A stretch of DNA of 64,000 nt. It comes from Onthophagus taurus. Lineage: Eukaryota > Arthropoda > Insecta > Coleoptera > Scarabaeidae. The notes below the pieces were generated by a model. The model was not told the DNA's origin, ran no database searches, and was given only the letters and a program-made list of their open reading frames with translations. Both the position numbers and the translations under genes were made by a program. This document shows, piece after piece, positions 22,746-33,861 of the stretch. The stretch is from assembly GCF_036711975.1 (NCBI RefSeq), contig NW_027248938.1, positions 434,001-498,000 of the forward strand, read 5' to 3'. The number at the start of each line of letters is the position of its first letter. Position 1 is the first letter of the stretch.

Positions 22746-23800
22746 ATAGATAAATTAATAAACCTTTCATGGTTGTAAATAGAAGGGGTTAGTAAACAAC
22801 GAGAAACCACTTAAAAGAGCGTTATCTCTGTTAATTCCGAGCGTGAATTTATAAGTTTAGATAAATTAATTTGCTTGCGACTTATATCAAGAAATGCTTT
22901 TTGATTGTTTTAGCGAATGACGGTCGAATTTTTTTTTATACAGGGTAAAAAGACGATGTTGACGAACAAAAAATGTTGTGAATCAACGATTGTTCGCATG
23001 AAACCACTAAGTAATGTCAAAAATAAGAAAGTTATTGGAAAAAATAAGATTGTGTAGAAAGAAATTGGAATAAATAAAATGTATGATTGTTAAAAAAATC
23101 AAAATAAAAAAAATTGTAAAAGAAGAAATATAATTTATAATTAATTAATAACTTAGGTGGTTCGTAAATATTGGTACACATCTTCTTACGTCCACGATCC
23201 GGATTTGTTTTGGGAAAATTTAAAATAAACTTTAAATAAAAAAAACTCAAGAAAATATTCGATATAAGAAAATTCAACAAAACAAAACTGAATCTATTTG
23301 ATCCCGGTACGTTTTGTTTAATGTACAAGCTTGTCTTTTGAAACGTAATAAAATAAAAAAAGATTCGACGGAAAAATATTCAGAGTCGGCAGGGGGGAGG
23401 TACTCCACCATAGATTTTTTTTGGAATGGAAAAATCCCCATGTAAAATCCAAAGGAAATATTCCAAAATAGGAGGCTGTTGTTAAAGACTTCAAACGTAA
23501 GTATAAAAAATTATAAATTATTTTCTTACTAACAAAATCCTTTTTTTTTGAAACGACAAAAATGTAATCTTCCAAATTTACCGTATCTTCAAATCTTCTA
23601 ATAAATTGCAGGGCAAACGCGGATGGGACTTTAGGGGTAAATTTGACCCCGATTGGCACTTCCGGAATTGATGAAATTTTAGAGTGATTTAGAAGCCTTT
23701 AGCAATTTAAATCGGTCGTCAAAACACCATAACCCTTAACGGTTTTCGAGAAACAAAATTTGTTGTTACACGTATATACCGTGTCATGGACTTTGGGGGT
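22362..23800 (+). repeat. Segmental duplication, copy 2 (partner 1-2100)
   Basis: Parallels the window start base for base with scattered substitutions and indels, through receptor TM6-TM7 exons, 3' flank and LTR-like blocks, to about 'catggactttgggggtgagttt' (23785). The copies are about 20 kb apart in direct orientation. Confidence 0.75.
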
Positions 23801-24103
23801 GAGTTTGTACCAATAATACCTGTTGTACGTACTTGCATTTCAAAACTCAGAGACAACTTTTAGAATAATTTTATTATAATTTTTATTTATTTACGCGAAA
23901 ACTATTAACTTCAAGATAAGAACTAAAGAGACAAAAAAGTACCTCCAAAGTCCCATGCGCGGTTTATAAGAATAATTACGGTGTTTTGAAAATTGATAAA
24001 AATACTTAGAACTGTAAGAATGTAGATCCATGTTGCAAGTGGTTTATATAAATAATATAACGAAAAAACTTCTAAACTTGCTTTATTTAATTTAATATGC
24101 AGT

Positions 24104-24145
24104 CAGACCGGTTTCGGGGCTAGCCCCATCATCAGTGACAACTAC
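24104..24145 (-). ncRNA. Hammerhead-ribozyme-like motif, minus strand
   Basis: The minus strand reads GTCA-CTGATGA-T-GGGGCTAGCCCC-GAAACCGGTC-TGAC. CUGAUGA and GAAA cores flank a strong 5-bp stem II (GGGGC/GCCCC). The GUC cleavage triplet is present. Stem I is 4 bp (GTCA/TGAC), and stem III is the palindrome ACCGGT, which would favour a dimeric ribozyme. It ends 17 bp upstream of the first exon seen for the Ras-like gene. Confidence 0.5.
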
Positions 24146-24162
24146 CTCTTCTACTTCTTTAG

Positions 24163-24905
24163 TTAAATTAGGACTTTATCCAAGACAAAAAACTTTAAAA
24201 GTTATTGTTTTAGGACAAGCGGGAATTGGAAAATCAGGTTTAAATTTTTAAATCAAGCTTTACTTTTTAATTTAATTTAATTTAATTTTAGCCATGGTTG
24301 TTAGGTTTATTACAAGACGTTACATCGGTGAAGCCAACCCAACATTGGAAAAATGGTTTATTTTGAGATTTTAGATAGTACGGGACAAATCGAACAAGAA
24401 AACGGTGAATCTTTAACTTTAGAAGCCAACATAAGATGGGCAGAAGCTTTTATCTCGATGTATTCGATGACCGATAAATGCTCGTTCGACGAATGTTACC
24501 GTTTGAAATTCTTGATCAACTACAAGAAACGTCGAAAAAGTATTCCCGAAGTTCCTGTCGTTCTAATGAAACATCTCTAAAAATTTCTTAATTTTTTCTT
24601 TTTAGATGAAACGAAGCGGGAGCAACAACTAAAATCCTATTCAACCCAATACGATTCGTCATTTATGTTCGGCGACGGTTTCACCCAGTGGTTTCTTCCT
24701 ACGCCCTTGTAAACCGGGCCTTTTAAGTCGACGCGACGTTGGATGGAGGTCGAAGTTGAAGAGAACGACACCAAAGACAGCGGTTTGAGTCCTTCTGAGG
24801 CTTTGTTCCGAGAACGAGCTTCAACGGACGGACATCTCCAAAAGACATGGAGATGGTCAACAAGAATTTTATCCAACTGCACGTGCAGATAGACGAATGA
24901 GTATA
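24163..24905 (+). pseudogene. Ras-like small GTPase (RERG/RASL-type), degenerate
   Basis: Membrane-signalling GTPase family. Exon 24163-24237 contains the P-loop GQAGIGKS after KVIVL. Exon 2 starts at 24292 (AG before it) with MVVRFITRRYIGE and NPTLEK. Then the frame changes and part of the switch I region is missing. FEILDSTGQ (the DxxG box, as DSTG) appears in a new frame from 24353 and runs through YSMTDKCSFDEC to PEVPVVLM, where the NKxD box should follow but is absent. A final exon-like stretch (24606-24905) contains a TAA at about 24710 and RERASTDGHLQKTWRWS. Missing switch and NKxD motifs, plus a hAT MITE at the stop region, argue for a pseudogene. Confidence 0.55.
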
Positions 24906-24923
24906 TCGATGAGAAGAAATAAC

Positions 24924-25437
24924 TAGCGCTGGGCAAAGTATCGATACTCGATACCCGCAAAGTATTGGTATCGAAGTATCGAAAATATTTTGTATATACA
25001 GGAAATTGCGTGGATTCTACATAAAAGAATATTAAGAAAAATTCACGTAAAGGTCCTAAAATGCTTCAAGGGAGCATTAAAAAAGTGGTTATTCCTCATT
25101 ATTTCAAAAACCGTTAGGGTTCAAACACGATATTTTACGTATCTACTTGTTTTTACGCGACGAGTACGATAATCGAGAAAAATTATCAAGAATATATGAA
25201 GGGTGCGTAATTTATTTAAAATCTACGAAGAAGAATAAATAAAAAATGTACTTAGATACAATACGTAAATAAAGATAAAACAAAGTGAGTTTAAATTAAG
25301 ATATTTGCTTTGTTTTTAATATTTTTTGATGTTTTAGTTTTTAAGTGATAAAATAATTATTTCCAATAATTCGATACTTCCGATATTTCGATACTTTCGA
25401 TACTTTGATACCTTATTTGAGGTATCGCCCAGCCCTA
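24924..25437. mobile_element. hAT-type MITE with 8-bp target duplication
   Basis: GAAATAAC flanks both sides (24916-24923 and 25438-25445). Ends are TAGCGCTGGGC at the left and, in reverse complement, TAGGGCTGGGC at the right. An 8-bp duplication with TAG/CAG-type ends is characteristic of hAT elements. The 514-bp interior has no transposase. Both subterminal regions are full of TATCGATA-like words. Confidence 0.85.
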
Positions 25438-25449
25438 GAAATAACTCAA

Positions 25450-26240
25450 GTTATTAAAAAATATAAATTGTACACGAATCGACCTTTAAAAACAAAATAA
25501 TTATGTGTTCCAGTCATACTATAGATATTGTTGTAATATTATACAATTTAAAATTTCTTAATGTGATGTACAATCTACTATTCGTTTAAAAATTAGGAGC
25601 CAAATTCAAATTTGATTTACCACAAAATTCAACCTTAATGATTAGTCTTCATTAAGATTGAATTTCGTGCTCCTATTTTTAAATAAAGTGACGCGTTGGA
25701 CGCGATATTTTAATGTTCAAATGGATATATAATAAATGTGATATTGTATAATAGCATTAAATTATTCAATAATAATTGAATATTAAACAGCTTAAATATT
25801 ATTGTTTTTTATATAAATCTTGTTACGTTTTATTTTCTTTAAACCTTCGATTATCTTTTCTATGTATCTTTTGTTGAATTTTTGGCAGCTGAATTCGAGA
25901 TTCCTCTTCCTTAATCCTTACTTTTCCTGTTCCCTACGTGATGGCGCGATTACTTGTTTTCATTTTTGTTTTTCCGTATTATATTTTAGAAACGAGTTTT
26001 CGGAAACTCATTCTCTTGTACGTTAGCTGTCCTAATGAACACACGGTGTTAGAGATTTTGGTACTTTTGCGACATTTATAAAATTTTTGGGACGATTACC
26101 AATCCGTAGTTATCGGATTCATCTTTCACTGGTGAAGTTCGTATTTAATTAGATAAATTACGACAACGGATTTAGATTTCGGATTTTCATTTATTTTCAC
26201 ATTACAACTTTATTTTAATTAATTAATATCTTAAAAACTA
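25450..26240. other. Intergenic, small hairpin only
   Basis: Apart from an imperfect inverted repeat at about 25595-25680 (TTAGGAGCCAAATTC matched by GAATTTCGTGCTCCTA), nothing was recognised. Confidence 0.4.
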
Positions 26241-27014
26241 CCGTACTTTCTCGAACGTAATCCGCACCTTTTTTACAAATTTTATGTGCTCTAAAATCAA
26301 ATGCGGATTACAATCGGGTGCGGATTAGATTCGCAGTCGTATAGTTGCAATTTGAAAAATAGTAAAATAAAATCACATTATAACAATAAGACTTTATTAA
26401 GGGTTTTAGAACGATATTTACATTTTTATGTACCATTTTCTTCCCATATTACGTCATCTTCGGATCAATACAGATCAATTCGGATTATACAAAACTTCTT
26501 AAATGATGTTATAATATTGTTTTCAGGGAACGTTTTCCATGTCGCCTACACTCACCGAGCAAGTTCAGAAGCTCCTTTAATTGGTCCCGGTTTTGTTAAT
26601 TCTCGAGTTTGTTAATATACATATACATACACAGGTTGTAGTATGGATGTTATTCCACCAGGTATTATTATTATGACAAGAAGTCTAAACCAAGGGCAAT
26701 CAGTCTATGATTAATTAATATCCTTATTTAATAATCCTCCTGGTCTAAGACTACATACTTGTCTTAATCATTCCATCATCAGCTTTTCCATTATCCATCC
26801 TTTTTGTTGTGCCCTAACTACAACATCATTCGGGAAGTCTTTCAGATTTCAGAATGGTTTTTTTCTCAATATTAATAATGACAGCAATTTTTCCCTATCA
26901 CTTGTTACTGCTAGCATCAATGTTATGCGCAATTTTTCGCAACTACTCGTTTATAAAGAAATTTCCCACACACCTCTTCTTGCCAGTGTGTAATTGGGTG
27001 GCAATCCAGATATA

Positions 27015-27062
27015 CTCAAACTGTAAATGTCAACGAAATGGTGTTGACATTTACAGTTTGAG
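27015..27062. repeat. Perfect 20-bp stem, 8-nt loop inverted repeat
   Basis: Arms 27015-27034 and 27043-27062 are exact reverse complements (one arm begins CTCAAACTGTAAATG). It lies inside the pogo-like element. Confidence 0.9.
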
Positions 27063-27199
27063 ACAAATTGAAATTTTCTTGAAAATCATTAGGAGCTTTT
27101 GGGAAATTGCAGTTCTGCGCCTCAACGATAACACCATTCGGCGCATAAATCCCACAGTCCAACCTTAGCTAGTATTAAAAATCTTTTAGTCCCTCCTTT

Positions 27200-27430
27200 C
27201 GTTTTTCTTGAGAGAACTAAAAACTGCCTCGTCAATTTCATGAAATCATCTCTTCTTTGGCCCGGTAAATTTTTTGCACGATGCCTCACAGTCCGCAACA
27301 GTTGTCTTTCCGCAACAGCCGCAACGTTACTCTCATTAACAGCAAAAATTGTACCAGCTTTTCGATTTCCTTAACGCTAACTTAATTACATCTCTTTAAA
27401 CTTTGCTGTATAGAAGAATCTCAGATTTTT
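27200..27430 (-). pseudogene. pogo-like transposase N-terminal fragment
   Basis: In shifting minus-strand frames: AGTIFAVNESNV, then KKFTGPKKR and EIDEAVFSSLKKNE. This fits the CENP-B-type DNA-binding region of pogo/Tigger transposases, where a helix-turn-helix is followed by a xGPKxxRFPEIDExV segment. Multiple frame changes show it is dead. No DDE core was identified downstream on this strand. Confidence 0.5.
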
Positions 27431-27834
27431 GCTACTTTTTTTTTATAATTACGCTATTATATGATTAATTAAGCACACACCACGTTCGAGCTACTACGAG
27501 GGCAGTATATGAACAGAATTCGTGCTAGGCATTACTATTTATTTTTAAAATTATATTTATTTTCCAATTTTTTCTGGCTTGGTAAATTTAAAGTCTAGTC
27601 TAATAAAAACTCGTCGTAAGCAAGGTTTCTTTAGGTACATTAGCGTCAGTCAACGGAAAAAATATATATTTATGGTTAACAACAAGCATCGCATCGTTTT
27701 GGTGTTGACATTCGCAAACAAAATTTTTTTACCACTATGCATTTTTAAAATTGGGGTGCGGATTAGATTCGAGTGCGGATAAGATTCGAGAAAATACGGT
27801 AATTTCACACAGCCATTCCTGAATCATACAATCC

Positions 27835-28140
27835 TCCTTTCATTCCTTCAACGAAAAAAAAGGTGTATATACAGGTGTATCTGAATGACTGCAACAAACT
27901 TCAAGGGGTGATTCTTTAGTGAATTTTAAGGGTACTTTGATACATTGAACCATGGGCGACTTCGGTTCCCCTAAGGAGCTACACCCCTCCAAAAATGGCG
28001 GAAAAATTTGGTTTAACTTTTTTTTCTCAAAAACCATAAACGCTGGCAAAATGAAATTTGGGGAATACGTTTAATTCATAATAGGGCACGTTTTGACCCT
28101 ATTTGTACTTTCAACCTACCCTTCTAAACTACTAAACGTA
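27835..28140. repeat. Dispersed repeat, likely mobile-element fragment
   Basis: Contains 'ctcaaaaaccataaacgctg' and 'ccccctaaggagctacaccc'-like text, with a feature-poor, repeat-like composition. No coding capacity. Family not assigned. Confidence 0.3.
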
Positions 28141-28389
28141 ACCACCCCCGTTCAATTTATGCCTACATTTTGTTACAGTCTAATTTATTCCAATGTTTTG
28201 TATTTATGTTACTTGTAAATTTTTTTATATTGTAATTTTTTTTAAGCGACAGAATCTGGAGATCCTTTTTTCCCTTCCTATTATTCCTTCATTTGTACGG
28301 AATTATCATTATAAATTTTCTTTTCTTTCTATTCTTTTCTTATATTTCGCCTTCTCTTTAATAGATGTTATTTTCTTAATTCTTTACTT

Positions 28390-30361
28390 ATTTTAAATTT
28401 CATACGGAAAAGTTGTTGCGCGCAGGTCGAGTTTTTTTTTTCGAAATTGGATTTAGGTTTTCGAAGAGGAAGTCTCACTCTTTTTGGTGGCACGAGACTC
28501 AACGTGTAACGTCGTTGTGTAGGCGTTTTGGTTGACATTTTGAGTGATTCATTTGGTCATAATTTGATTTAACGCATCCGAATTAATCGGGATCATCACA
28601 TCGACAATTTATTTGAGAACAAGTTTAAGTTCTTTCTTACGGTTAACCCGGCTATTTTGCGTTTTGAGTCGATTTACTTTTCACACGTGCGAGGCCTTTA
28701 ACATCTGAGGTATGTGATAGTAATTTAATAGAAATTTAATCATTCAATCATTTATTCAGACACAATCAATACTTATAATATTTGGTAATTCCAAAAAAAA
28801 AAAAAAAAATTTGTTTAACTTAATAATTTAACAATTCTTTTTCTTTCTTCTCTTTCTCCTTCTTTTTTAATTTTTTGTATCGTCCTTTTACTAATTTTTA
28901 GGCCTCCTATTTTGGGATATTATTATTCCGGGAATAGTTTCTTTGGATTTTTACATTGGGATTTTTCCATTCCAAAAGAAAAAAAAAAAATCAAATAATA
29001 TAATTGTATGGTGGAGTGCCTCCCCTCTGCCGACTCCGAATACTTTCCCTCTCCAGAGGAATCGCTGCATAAAGAAGAATCTTACCCGTATCAAGGTCAG
29101 AACGTATATGTAAAGTTATTTTGTGTTCATTAATGTGTTGAATCGCTATAAAAAGAAAAGTTACTAATACTTACATTTGAGAATTTACTATAAACATTTA
29201 AAAATTTTACTTACCTTGCAAATAAATTATTGCAGATTGTAAGGGTAAAATCTAAATTTTGGGGTGATTTTTTTTTATTTTTTTTTTCTCGTCGAATTTT
29301 TTTTTTGGTTTTACTACGTTTCAAAAGACAAGCTTGTACTTTAAACAAAACGTATCGGGATCAATTTGTTTCAAGTTCTTTTGTTGAATTTTTTTTTATT
29401 ACCGATTAATGCACTCCAATAATATACAACCAATCAGAGTAACGATCGTTTAAAATTTCGACCAATAAGGTGTATTTCTAAGTGGATAAAAGTTACCTAG
29501 GTTTTTCAACTGAATAAATCACACGTGATATTTTATAACTGATTAAAACGCGACTACCATATATATACTTTTGCTTACGTCACATTTTTGACAACTATAA
29601 TTAAGTCAAAAATAGTTAATAAATAATTAAAAATTGTTGATAAATTGTGCAATTGTCGTGTATTAATCTCCCTAAAATACGCTCGAGCTTGATTTTAAAT
29701 CAGGATAATTTTATTTTTAATTCACTCAAGTTTTGTTACCCTTTGGAAATAACTCTCAATCAAAATCAAAAGATAAAATCGCTCCAGCTAAAGCTGTCGC
29801 GATTTTATCATGCTTTTGATTTCGAGTTATTTCCATGGTAACAAAACTTTCGTGTAAAAATAAAATTATCCGATTAAAAGTCAAGCTCTTGTGTATTTAC
29901 CCCCGAATATTTTCTACAGTCTTTTTTTTATTTTCATTTTAAAGTTAATTTTAACTTCTCCCAAAACAGTGGGTTTCCCATTTATTTAAATTTGAGTTAT
30001 AAGTTATAATACTTTAGTTTATATTTTCGAATCTTCATTTTTTTTTATTATTCCATTTCTTTCTACAATTAAATTTTTTTGTTTTTAATAAACCAAATTA
30101 TTTTTTTTGTAATATCAGGTGTTTTATAGAAATTTTGTATATGTGATCCTTGTGTGTCTATTCCTATTCCTGAACATCTACATTTCGTAATTGATGGACA
30201 TCGCTGTAATAAATTACGTGGCGCCAGATATAAATTAACGAACCTCCCCGTCTTCACTGAGCTAGTTGAGGTTCGGCGGTGTTTTCATTTTTTTTTGGGT
30301 TGGCACGGAAGGGTTAAAGGAAAACCATCTTGGTCAAAAATTTTTTTTTTTGTTGATTCCG
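28390..30361 (+). repeat. Long LTR-like sequence with internal insertions
   Basis: Its beginning (GTTGCGCGCAGG, then GAAGAGGAAGTCTCACTC) resembles the 3' LTR of the gypsy element around 48300-48420. Its end (ACGTGGCGCCAGATATAAAT, CCCCGTCTTCACTGAG, GAGG at 30220-30270) resembles 42862-42912 and 49572-49640. Contained within are the inverted 28900-29380 block and a hairpin element (29685-29888). Best read as a solo LTR or truncated relative of the element at 41817. Confidence 0.45.
29685..29888. repeat. Imperfect ~100-bp-arm palindrome (hairpin MITE)
   Basis: Starts GAGCTTGA and ends TCAAGCTC. Internal matches include AACAAAACTT against AAGTTTTGTT and GGAAATAACTC against GAGTTATTTCC. The centre is near 29787 (CTCCAGC/GCTGTCG). 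Confidence 0.75.
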
Positions 30362-30379
30362 GTACGTAACGGCGTTATA

Positions 30380-31030
30380 AGTATATATATATTTATATAT
30401 TTTTTTTTTTTTATATATATATATATAAATTAATATATAAAAAAAAAAAAAAAATTTATTTATTTTATATTTAAATTAAATTTTAATATAAATATTTAAA
30501 TATATAATAAAAATTAAAATTTTATTTATGAAAATTGAATTTAAATTATTTTAATTTAATTTTTATTTGTATTTTTCAGTTAAATTAAAAATGAAAAAAA
30601 AATTAAAAATTTAAGAATTTTGATTTTTGGCATTATGGTAAAATGTGTATTAGCAAAAATTGAAATTTTTTTTTTTCGGATTTTTTTTTTTCGATTTTTG
30701 GTATTATGGTAAAATGTGTAGAAATGAAAAAAAAAAATTTTTTTTTTTTCAATAAATATTTAATGAATATATATAAGGAGAATTTATTAATTAATAAATA
30801 TTATTAATTAATAATATTAATAAATATTATTAATTAATAATATTAATAAATATTATTAATTAATAATATTAACCTAATATGTGAGGATTAATAATTAAAA
30901 TTTTTATATATAAAAAAATAAATGGATACTAGAAAAAGAAAAAGAAACATTATATGATCTATATATATATAATAAATTTCTTATATTTATATATAATAAA
31001 TTTATTATAATAGCTATATTTATTTTATAT
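30380..31030. repeat. AT-rich low-complexity tract with 26-bp palindromic tandem units
   Basis: Contains (TA)n and poly-A/T runs. At about 30797-30872 AATATTATTAATTAATAATA... repeats about three times with a 26-bp period, each unit nearly self-complementary. No genes. Confidence 0.7.
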
Positions 31031-31484
31031 ATATAAACTGACCGGCAAAAAAAACCGGTCACTAAAATTTTGCCACAATTTCAAAGCTGGGTTTCTCGCG
31101 AACCACTCATTCGATTTTGATGATTCCTTTTTTGATCGAAAGGTTGATTCTTCTGTAATAGTCCTGCGATAGAAATTTTTATTCGGATATTAATTTGAGC
31201 ATATACAGGGTGCAAGAATGAGAAAGTATTTTTTCTCGAAATTTGTAATACCCTGTGGAGTGCAGATGCTACAGCAGAGGGTGTTAACTGGAATCAAACG
31301 GTAACCCAATCTTTTCTGAACATTTTGTTTTTTTATTCACTCTATTATCTCTGTTACTAACGAAGATGCAGTGTTTTAAAGCGAACGCCTGTGAAAACAA
31401 GACAAACAAGCATACAAAATCTAAGGTGGCGCGGTAAGTAGCGTATGTCAGTTGTTTCGAATAGTAAATTGACAGTTGTCAAAG

Positions 31485-32504
31485 ATGCCGTTGTCAATAA
31501 CTGATGTTGCGCGTATTATTAGTTTAATTGAAGATGGCAAAAGTCAGCGGTACGTTGCCCATACGTTGGGTATACGCCGAACAACAGTTCAGGATGCCTG
31601 GAACCGATATGTGGAAACAGGAAATTTTACTAGGCGGCAAGGTTCCGGTAGAAGACGAGTGAAAACAGCAGTTGATGATCGATTTATTGTGCTAAACACT
31701 CTGAAGAATCGTAGAACGACTGCTATAGAAACTCGGCATCGTCTTCAAATGGTGCGTGGGATTGACGTAAGTGAAAGAACCATTCGTCGAAGACTTGCTG
31801 AAAGTGATCTAACTGCAAGAAGACCAGCCAAAAGACAGCGGCTGCTCCAGAGACATCGGCGAGCACGTCTTCAATTTGGGCGCCTACATACGAATTGGGA
31901 AATGGAACAATGGGGTAAGGTGCTCTTCACTGACGAGTCCCGATTATGTCGCCGGTCACCTGATGGTCGAGAACGAGTGTGGAGACGTCGTAATGAAAGG
32001 TTTGCGACTTGCACAATTTCGGAAAGAGTACCTTTCCATAGAGGTTCGGTCATGGTATGGGCGGGTATTTCGATGGAAGCGCATACAGCGCTCATCTTTG
32101 TTGAAAATGGCACGCTAAATGCCCACCGTTATATCCAAGATATTCTGCAAGAAGCTGTCGTGCCCTATTCCCATTTTATTGGTGACGGATTCATGCTAAT
32201 GCATGACAATGCGCGACCGCACGTAGCACGTGTGGTTAGCGAATATCTTGATGAGGTGGGTATTGAACGGATGGAGTGGTCAGCGTGCAGCCCGGGCCTT
32301 AACCCTATCGAACATCTTTGGGATCAACTTCAGAGACGCATTCGTCGTCGTCCTGTCCTACCGGACAACCTTCAGGAGTTACGAATTGCTCTTGAAGAAG
32401 AGTTTACCGCAATTCCTCAGGAATCAATTACAAACCTAATCAGTTCGATGCCACGTCGACTACATGACGTTATTTTGGCTCGTGGGGGGCACACACGTTA
32501 TTAA
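31485..32504 (+). CDS. Tc1 DD34E transposase, intact
   Basis: Cut-and-paste transposase acting on the element's own ends in the nucleus. ATG 31485 is the first ATG in frame (the frame also runs three codons upstream through a TTG). 339 aa is typical for Tc1. The N-terminal helix-turn-helix lies at about 5-50 (ITDVARIISLIEDGKSQRYV), followed by a GRRR AT-hook-like motif and a second helix-turn-helix (VSERTIRRRLAESDL). The catalytic triad is seen: TDES (about 150), HDNARPH, and SPGLNPIEHLWD. Counting from the second D to E leaves 34 residues, i.e. DD34E. No stops or shifts; codon use is GC-richer than the surroundings. It may be active or recently active. Confidence 0.92.
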   Translation: MPLSITDVARIISLIEDGKSQRYVAHTLGIRRTTVQDAWNRYVETGNFTRRQGSGRRRVKTAVDDRFIVLNTLKNRRTTAIETRHRLQMVRGIDVSERTIRRRLAESDLTARRPAKRQRLLQRHRRARLQFGRLHTNWEMEQWGKVLFTDESRLCRRSPDGRERVWRRRNERFATCTISERVPFHRGSVMVWAGISMEAHTALIFVENGTLNAHRYIQDILQEAVVPYSHFIGDGFMLMHDNARPHVARVVSEYLDEVGIERMEWSACSPGLNPIEHLWDQLQRRIRRRPVLPDNLQELRIALEEEFTAIPQESITNLISSMPRRLHDVILARGGHTRY

Positions 32505-32739
32505 TTTTCGTGTTATTATTAATTATTACATTAAATTAAATTTTTTTTCTTGTTTATGTGTCCTTGTTTTTACTGCATATTAGAACTGAGAACAGATGTT
32601 TACAATAATGAAGGACGTACGCAATTCTGTAATTCTAAGAAAATGTAAGTGCTTCTGAAAAACTGTTTCGAGTGCCCAGTTTTAGTTTTCAAGGTCAGTG
32701 ATTTAAGGCGCCATTTTTGGCCACAATGATTAAAATTCT

Positions 32740-33185
32740 GTATAGGCTTCTTTGGAAATTCCCGGCCACACCATCACAGAACCATCATCGAAACTTTCGA
32801 GTTTCATAATTGTATAGTCCACAAATCTTTCATTTCAACGTCTTCATATTCGCTCCTGACTATCGGGTGATAGTAGACAAAACCATTACTCATCCGTAAA
32901 AAGGACCTCCATTGCACTACTCATTCCTCTATTGCTCGATGTCCCAATTCATATGTAAGCGCGCAGATTGAAGACGCGCACGTCGATATCTAAGAAGCAG
33001 CCTCGGCCCTTTGGCAGCCTTCTTGCAGCCAGACCAGTTCTAGCAAGTTTTCAGCGAATGGTTCTCTCACTGACATCAACAACACGCACCATTTGAAGAC
33101 GATGCTGAGCTTATGCAGCTGTCGTTCTACGATTGCTTAGAACAATAAAACGGTGATCAGCTACTATTGTCACACATCTTGTTTT
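32740..33185 (-). pseudogene. Inverted, decayed Tc1 transposase N-terminal half
   Basis: Minus strand from 33180: ADHRFIVLSNRRTTA, then HRLQMVRVVDVSERTIR and KLARTGLAARR, paralleling residues about 65-120 of the intact transposase, with stops (about 33112, 33055) and drift. Homology continues weakly to about 32745 (DGSVMVWPGIS). It borders the right inverted repeat exactly as the intact gene borders the left, so the element looks like two related copies head to head. Confidence 0.75.
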
Positions 33186-33547
33186 CACAGGCGATCGCTT
33201 TAAAATGCTGCATCTTCGTTAGTAACAGAGATAATAGAGTAAATAAAAAAAGAAAATGCTCAGAAAAGATTGGGCTACTGTTTGATTCTAGGTAATACCC
33301 TCTGCTGTAGCAGCTGCACCTCACAAGGTGTTACAAATTTCGAGAATAAAAGTTTTTCTCATTTTTCTCACCCCGTATATGCTCAAATTAAAATCTGAAC
33401 GAAAATTTCTATCACAGGATTATTACAGAAGAATCAACCTTTCCATCAAAAAAAGAATCATCAAAATCGAATGCGCGGTTCGCGAGAAAGCCAGCTTTGA
33501 AGTTGTGGCAAATTTATAGTGGCCGGTTTTTTTTGCCGGTCAGATTA

Positions 33548-33720
33548 TAATAAATTTAATATACATATATATATTTATTATATTTATTTATATATATATA
33601 ATAAATTTATTATATATATATATTATGAATATATATATATATTATATTATATATATAATTATATATATTATATTATTATATTATACATATATTATATTAT
33701 ATTATAATATATATTATCTT
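33548..33720. repeat. (TA)n-rich low-complexity tract
   Basis: Continuation of the TA-rich sequence left of the Tc1 insertion (30960-31033). Confidence 0.8.
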
Positions 33721-33861
33721 TTTTATGAAGATGATAAATACATTGGAAAAATTTCAGTTAGATAGATAAAACTATTCTAAAACTTTTTTGTCTCTCTGAT
33801 GTTCTTCGAAAATTCAATAATTTCTGAGAAAAAAAATAATTAAGCAAACACTAACTGTTAA

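Larger units (their letters stand above)
26241..27799. mobile_element. pogo/Tc1-superfamily element with TA target duplication
   Basis: Left end CCGTACTTTCTCGAA (26241-26255) is preceded by TA. Right end in reverse complement is CCGTATTTTCTCGAA, followed by TA (27800-27801). Both ends carry subterminal TCCGCACC words (also inside at 26314-26330 and 27757-27775). The interior holds a degenerate pogo-like transposase on the minus strand and at least one secondary insertion (around 26630-26800). Confidence 0.65.
31036..33545 (+). mobile_element. Tc1-family transposon with long inverted repeats and a second inverted transposase relic
   Basis: TA precedes the left end (31034-31035) and follows the right end (33546-33547). 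Left terminus CTGACCGGCAAAA matches TTTTGCCGGTCAG at the right. The inverted repeats are about 370 bp (31036 to about 31405, and about 33183 to 33545). The intact transposase starts 80 bp inside the left repeat. Next to the right repeat lies a decayed transposase start in opposite orientation. The element is inserted in (TA)n-rich DNA. Confidence 0.85.

Noticed and set aside
32230-32439. Additional Tc1-internal frames as accessory genes
   Set aside because: They are alternate-frame shadows of the intact transposase.
33519-33707. Ile/Tyr-rich frame over (TA)n
   Set aside because: Pure low-complexity translation.
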